From the NCBI GenBank assembly GCA_015680685.1, contig MNCI01008279.1:1040177-1104176 (forward strand): a stretch of DNA of 64,000 nt, read 5' to 3'. How positions within the stretch are numbered: the stretch's first letter is position 1; every line of letters begins with the position of its first letter. Under the pieces are notes generated by a model. That model had not been told where the DNA came from, did not search any database, and saw nothing but the letters and a program-made list of their open reading frames with translations. Of this stretch, positions 59,012 to 64,000 are shown piece by piece. Both the position numbers and the translations under genes were made by a program. The DNA comes from Gnetum montanum. Its lineage: Eukaryota; Streptophyta; Gnetopsida; Gnetales; Gnetaceae.

Positions 59012-60100
59012 TCTCACAATTAGAAAACTTGCCAAACTATTTTTCTCATCCTGAACAATTTCAGTAGCTCCTAGTATGGTCTCTAGATAGATTGTCAGCT
59101 AGGTTAGGTGTCCTACTAGACAAGCTAGAGGGTGTAGCAAGCCTATTAGCCTAGGAGATAGAAAATTTTCCAAACTATACTATCTACCCATGGTGCCTCT
59201 TTCATGCAAGCTAGCCTTGTGGTTGGATTCCACATTTACTGTGCTACAGAGGTTGTTCGGCAAGCTTGGAAGCAACATTACAAGAATTAGGACTTCGGGG
59301 ATGCCATATTATCTTCTCAATCTAATGTGACACCGTGCTTGGAGAGATCCTTGCCAAAATTTTGGGATTGTGCTTAATCATCATAGTCTTGAAATTTATG
59401 TGTTTCAATGACCCCTCTTTGTTGACATCTAGAGTATTTTCTCGAGAGACATCGACAAAGAACATGAAACACCATGAAGAACAAGATAGCAACACTGCTC
59501 TTTAATGTCCACTTGGACCACACTTCGCTACTTTTAAAAGTACTAGGAGAGTGATTGTAAGGTAAGGGGACAAGGGATGGATTTGAGAACACAGGTTCAA
59601 GGAATAAATGAATGTAAAATGTGACTCTTTGAAAAACTATTGCCATAGCATGATCCCTCATCACAATTCTTGTGAGGGAATCATCATGCATGGGTGTCTT
59701 TCTTTGTTGGCCTTTAACCTCTCATTGGAGTGCTTAGAGATGGTCAATTTATGGCCAAAGTGATTCTAAAGAAGTTGCTATGCCATTTTTTTTAGGCATT
59801 TGTCTTTTCTTTTTTCTTTTTTTTTTGCGTTGCACACCCATGTTCACGTGCAAACGACCTTGTTGTTGTTGTAGGACAGGTGTTTCCTCCCCTAGATGAG
59901 TTGTGTTACATCCATGTGGGGCTTTGACCTACCTACAGATGCTTCCCATGGGATGAGTTGCATTACATCCATCATGGACTTGGGGGTTGAGCATGTGAAA
60001 GGGCTTTGTGAATTGTGGAAGCTTGTAAAGGAGACATGGAAAATGAAAAGTATAGGGAATGGGGATTAAGTTAGCTAAAAAGAAGAGTAGTGTATGCACT

Positions 60101-60830
60101 TTCAAGTAGCTAGGCTAATCAAAGTTGGTGCTTTGGAGCAATGTCATGCCTTTCTCTCATGGTGAAACACATCTTTGAATGATGCCATATTGGCTTTTAT
60201 CCTGTAAACATAACAAAGAGGAAACCAAAAAAATACCACCATGAAGTGAAGTGAGGGCAAAGTCCTAGTTTCTCTAACCGCCAGAGTGACAAGTGTTGTG
60301 TCTGAAGTGTGCAATGTCCAAAGTAGGAAGGCCAGCACAAGTTTCGATGGTAGAAAGTTAGAAAAGGTTAGCACTGAAGAGACTAGGAGCGGTGGTGATG
60401 CAGGCTCTCAGGATTCCTCGCCCAAGGAAAACATCATGCAGTCTAGTTGCAAGGTGAGAAGCCTAATACCTAAACACCTTTTGGACTTAGATGATGGCAA
60501 GGGCTGGAGGATGGCAACCTTGTGGCTAGGCTACAATAGTGTTGGGACTCCAATAGTATGTGCTAATGGCAAGAGCTACTACTAGGATGATTGGCCATAG
60601 TAGCGGTAGCTCTGAAAGGTCAACAAGATGTTAGATTACATCTCTAGAGGATCAGCAAGATGTCAAGGGTGGTGACACTGCATGTGTTCTAGAGGGTTTT
60701 TTCTTAGCAACGTGAACTGCATTTTAGAACTACAATGTGCCATCCCATGTTGTCTAGGATGTCTAAAACTGTGCACGCTCGCTTGTTCACAAGAGTCACA
60801 TGTGTGCACTGGAAAGCATTACACTACAAA
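60101..60830. other. Spacer between E LTR and its tandem array
   Basis: Contains a 99-codon plus-strand frame (60286-60585) of ordinary amino-acid composition and no recognised domain. It runs against the element's direction. I would not call it a gene without more evidence. Confidence 0.4.
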
Positions 60831-60831
60831 C

Positions 60832-61170
60832 CTAGTTTAAAGTCTTAGTAGATTATCAAGTGTGCTAGGTTAAGGTCCTCGTAGCCAGTGATGTGCTAGT
60901 TTAAGGTCCTAGCAGGCCGTTGTGCCTATTTAATGTCATAGTGGATGGTATATGGCTAGTTTAAGGTCATAGTGGAACATGCTATGGGTGCCAATTTTAC
61001 GTCATGGCCCAAGGACATGTTGTGCCAATTTAACATCATAGCAAACATGTTGTGCCAGTTTAACATCATAGCAAACATGTTGTGATGGTTTATAGTCATA
61101 GCAGACTATTTATGCTAGATTATAGTCATAGTAGACTAGCTTTACCAATTTTACATCGTAGTGGACATGC
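60832..61170 (-). repeat. Eleven tandem copies of a 31-bp unit in E 3' region
   Basis: The core ccagtttaacatcatagc recurs from about 60832, 60865, 60896, 60926, 60956, 60991, 61025, 61055, 61086, 61115 and 61145 (period 29-35 bp). The two best copies (61025 and 61055) are nearly identical. The array lies directly after the integrase stop, parallel to the 44-bp array in D. Confidence 0.88.
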
Positions 61171-61203
61171 TACCTTTCTTGGCATTCAATGTTATCCTTT
61201 GCA

Positions 61204-62340
61204 TTAAATGTAGTATGGCTTGAGGTACAAGTGGTTGACGGGGTTTGCAAACTTGTTGCCATCTACATCGGCTAGCTTGAACACCCCATTTTCATAGGCT
61301 TTCATGATTATGAAAGGGCCTTCCCAGTTGGCTAAGAATTTTCTCATTAGCTCACAAATGGCCTTGAGGACCAGGTTCCCCTTTCTAATCAATCGTTAAT
61401 GTAAGCTGCAGTGATACTTCTACCATTATTTATCCTAGTACCATTCTATGTGGCCAAGTGTTTGGGTGCACTCCTCCTCTACAAAGTTAAGATCAACGAT
61501 CCTACACTCATTGTTTTGAGCCTTCTCTACAACGTTTGAGAGGATCATCTGAAGTGATGGAACCTACAATTCAAGAGGTAACACTACTGCAAATTTGTAA
61601 ATGAGACTATATGGAGTCTTACCTATAGTTGTTCTACATGTTGTACTATAAGCCCACAACATGTAGAGGATTTACTCATGCCATCGCCTTTTGCTAATGC
61701 TAAGCATCTTTTTGAGAAGATTAATGATGGCCTTGTTGGTTGCCTATGCCTGCTTGTTCGCCTATGGGTAGTATGGTAATGAAAAAGTGTTTGATGCCAA
61801 GATTTTTGCAAAAAATTTTATTTTTTGCACTACTGAATTATGGCCCATGTCAGTAACAACAATCATGGGAAGGCCAAACCATGTTACTATGTTGTCTAGG
61901 ATGAAGTGAAAAACTATTGAGACATAGTCTTCCTAAGGGGAATAGCTTCTACCCACTTTGGGAAGTATTTGGTTGTGGGAATAATGAAGTTATGTCTTGT
62001 AGAAGACTTAGGTGTGATGGGTCCTATGATATCTAGTTCCCAATATTGGAAATGCCACATGATCTGTGTAGGATGCAATTCAATAGGCAACACATGTATA
62101 AGGTTTGCATGGTGTTGACATACATCACATGTCCTAACTTTGGCAAGGCAATCTTGTTCTATGCAAGGCTAGTATCCTAGGCATACGATTTTTGCTAACA
62201 TAGCCTTGGGAGCTATGTGTCCTATGCACAATCCCTCATGGACTTCATTAACAATCTTTTGTGCTTCTTCCCCACTAACGCAAGCTAGCAGTATCCCATC
62301 AAAGGAGCATTTGAATAAGGTGTTATCTCCTATGAGGACA
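61204..62340 (-). pseudogene. E integrase, disrupted
   Basis: The C-terminal frame 61204-61392 reads RKGNLVLKAI...LANWEGPFIIMKAYENGVF and ends VNHLYLKPYYI-stop, matching the end of D integrase. Upstream, minus-strand pieces between 61.4 and 62.3 kb have integrase-like content (zinc-binding and core regions such as the 'GPITPKSSTRHNFI'-type block near 62000) broken by stops. Confidence 0.7.
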
Positions 62341-62345
62341 TATTT

Positions 62346-62960
62346 TCAGGCTTGCTTTTTTATTGCATCCTTTTGAGCATATGTCAAGTTGTGTGGGGGT
62401 TCGCCATATTGGAGGTATGCTTTGATGTTGGCATACCATTCTTTGCACTTACAGATGCAATGTGTACCACTTGAGTAATACGATCTGTCCATTCTATTAT
62501 TGAAGCGGGCAAGGTGGCAAATAGGCATGATGACACATTTAATGCTAGTGTGTCTATGGCATTAGCTACGTTTTTTTTGTTACAAGGCACGTGTTGAATG
62601 TCTAATGTTGTGAACTACTTTAGTAGACTCTTGGCTAGATCACAATAGGGTTGCAAATGTGAAGCCTTGTAAGCATATACTTTAATGATTTAGCTTATAA
62701 CTAGCTAGGAGTCACCTTAGATTTCTAAGTGTTGGATTCTTAGCTCTTGAGCTGCTAGAAGGTCCCTAAGGAGTCCTTTGTACTCGGCAACATTGTTGGT
62801 GCAAAGGAATGTGAAATGATACGTGAAGTGTTGAATTTCCTTGGAGGGGAATGTAAGAATAGTAGTGGTGCTACCACCTCATATGGTTGAAGTGTCATCA
62901 AAATGTAAACTGGCTTCGAAATTTAATGGTACAAGATTTACGCTATTGATATGCTCATCT
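62346..62960 (-). pseudogene. E second (archaeal-type) RNase H and connector
   Basis: The minus strand reads FLCTNNVAEYKGLLRDLLAA and ELRIQHLEI-stop-GDS (about 62815-62720), the typical Tat/Ogre second RNase H blocks, here with an intact AEY. Next come DIQHVPCNKKNVANAID and the connector EWYANIKAYLQYGEPPHNLT (62.35-62.6 kb), matching D. Confidence 0.8.
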
Positions 62961-62999
62961 AAGAATTTGGGTTCTATTGTTACCTGATTGTCAATGGGT

Positions 63000-63480
63000 G
63001 AAGTTATAATATGTGTGGCTATTGTTTAACCCTTTGTTGATTCTTGTGCCACATAATGTAAATTGAATTCCACCATTATATCTTTCCATCGGGCTATTCG
63101 ACTACTCTCGTACAAGTTGGCTGTGATAGCCTGAAGTATGTTGCTTTTGCATATGATGTTAACTTTAGTGCAAAATAAGTAATTCCTCCACTTTTTAAGT
63201 GTGAATACCAGGGCAAGAAAATTTTTCTCTAGCTCATTATACTTTACCTCATAAGCTATTAATGCATGGCTTAAATAGTAGAATGGGATTTCAGACCCAT
63301 CATCTCTCTTTTAACATAGTAGTGTGGCAATGGATGTGTTCAAGATGGTAAGGTAGATGTAGAAAGGCTTATTCCTTTGTGGAGGGTAAACAATGGGAAG
63401 GTGAAAAAGCTCTTTCTTCAGGTTATCAAAGGCTTGTTGACATTAATCTATCCACTCAAAGTCAACTTCCTTCTTAAGCA
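63000..63480 (-). pseudogene. E RNase H, disrupted
   Basis: The minus strand has NKPFYIYLTILNTSIATLLC, a stop, then IPFYYLSHALIAYEVKYNEL and FLALVFTLKKWRNYL (63.4-63.17 kb). The same blocks occur in D at 34.4-34.6 kb. Confidence 0.8.
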
Positions 63481-63489
63481 GGTGTTGCA

Positions 63490-64000
63490 TGGGGTGTAGT
63501 TTGTCTGTCTACCTTGCGATAAACCTTATGATAAACTCTACTCTACCTTACAACCCGTGCAACTCTTTAAGGCTTGTAGGTGATCCTAGGCTAACAATGG
63601 CCCTCACTTTATTGAGGTCCACTCGTATCCCTATTTCTAACACTACAAAACCTAGCATGCATCTAGTTTTAACACCAAAAATACATTTCCTAGGGTTGAG
63701 GCATAGGTCATGCCTATGAAAATGTTGGAGAACTACATTTAGATCATTGGGATGATCAGTAGCTACTTTAGACTTAACTACTATATCATCAACGTAGTCA
63801 TTCAAATTTTCTAAGAGGTAATCACTGAAGATGTATGTCATTTCTCATTGATACATTGCTCTAGCATTTTTTAGTCCAAAGGACATCATTGTGTAGCAAA
63901 ACATCCCCCAAGGGGTCATAAAGGTAGTTGCCAACTGGTGCTCTCGGTTGATGCAAATCTGATTATAGCCTAAAAACCCATCCATGAAGGATAGTAATGC
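63490..64000 (-). pseudogene. E reverse transcriptase, C-terminal part
   Basis: Frame 63548-63841 carries the catalytic box YVDD (63785-63796), intact, then CLNPRKCIFGVKTRCMLGFV and KVRAIVSLGSPTSLKELHGL, the standard gypsy RT end. Further upstream a SFMDGFLGYNQI block (about 63999-63960) reaches the window edge. A stop precedes the open frame, so it is probably dead. Confidence 0.83.

Larger units (their letters stand above)
57181..60100 (-). repeat. Probable 3' LTR of element E (edges approximate)
   Basis: The region contains a minus-strand TATA box (57743-57750), presumed R-U5 to its left and a long U3 to its right. The U3 holds palindromes every 190-210 bp (58159-59011). No coding frame stands out. 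Size and limits are inferred only from the position of pol and the TATA box. Confidence 0.45.
57181..64000 (-). mobile_element. Tat-like Ty3/gypsy element E, runs off the window
   Basis: On the minus strand, pol reads from 64000 down to 61204 (RT, RNase H, second RNase H, integrase), followed by an 11-copy 31-bp array and a long LTR-like region holding a TATA box. This is the same order as in D, and many protein blocks match D. The outer (left) LTR edge at about 57.2 kb and the inner edge at about 60 kb were not fixed, as the second LTR lies outside the window. Confidence 0.7.

Noticed and set aside
60286-60585. 99-codon plus-strand ORF as a host gene
   Set aside because: It has no recognised domain, start context or partner exon, and lies antisense in the untranslated part of element E. 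Kept only as a note.

Overview
The window looks like intergenic, repeat-filled DNA from a large plant nuclear genome. It is AT-rich. No intact host gene, tRNA or rRNA gene was found. Nearly everything recognisable is a decayed retrotransposon of a plant lineage: copia with a UBN2-type Gag, Athila-like and Tat-like Ty3/gypsy (the latter with the extra RNase H seen in Tat/Ogre elements), a chromovirus relic and a LINE relic. The age, nesting and size of the elements would suit a gymnosperm, but that is inference and no marker gene proves it. One run of Ns (55217-55744) is an assembly gap.

Layout: 1-4.69 kb is AT-rich DNA holding a minus-strand LINE reverse-transcriptase relic (about 1.99-2.82 kb). 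4,695-10,146 is a complete but gag-only copia element with both LTRs, a polypurine tract and a 5-bp target duplication. 12.15-13.6 kb is a chromovirus gag-protease relic, abutting a 5'-truncated Tat-like gypsy element (D, plus strand, 13.64-39.29 kb). D is split by element A (15,103-22,976, minus strand), a gag-protease-only LTR element. D resumes at 22,977, passes through about 10 kb of spacer rich in tandem repeats (with an antisense gene-like relic), and continues with RT, RNase H, second RNase H and integrase (33.4-36.64 kb), a 44-bp tandem array and its 3' LTR.

43.15-54.53 kb is an Athila-like gypsy element (C, plus strand), split in its gag by element B (43,420-50,356, minus strand), an older relative of A. 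54,536-56,546 is a 5' LTR of a D-like element (D'). From about 57.2 kb to the window end lies another Tat-like gypsy element on the minus strand (E), with a long LTR, a 31-bp tandem array and pol running off the edge.

The nesting is well supported: A and B each sit between matching 5-bp duplications (acaac, acaat), and the host element's reading frame continues across each insertion. The signals least explained by standard annotation are (i) arrays of palindromes spaced about 190-200 bp in which different copies have different arm sequences yet stay self-complementary, (ii) three structured units with compensating arm changes inside the LTR of A, (iii) a 404-bp piece of A's target flank duplicated inside A next to its polypurine tract, and (iv) repeated polypurine-tract-like motifs inside A and B.
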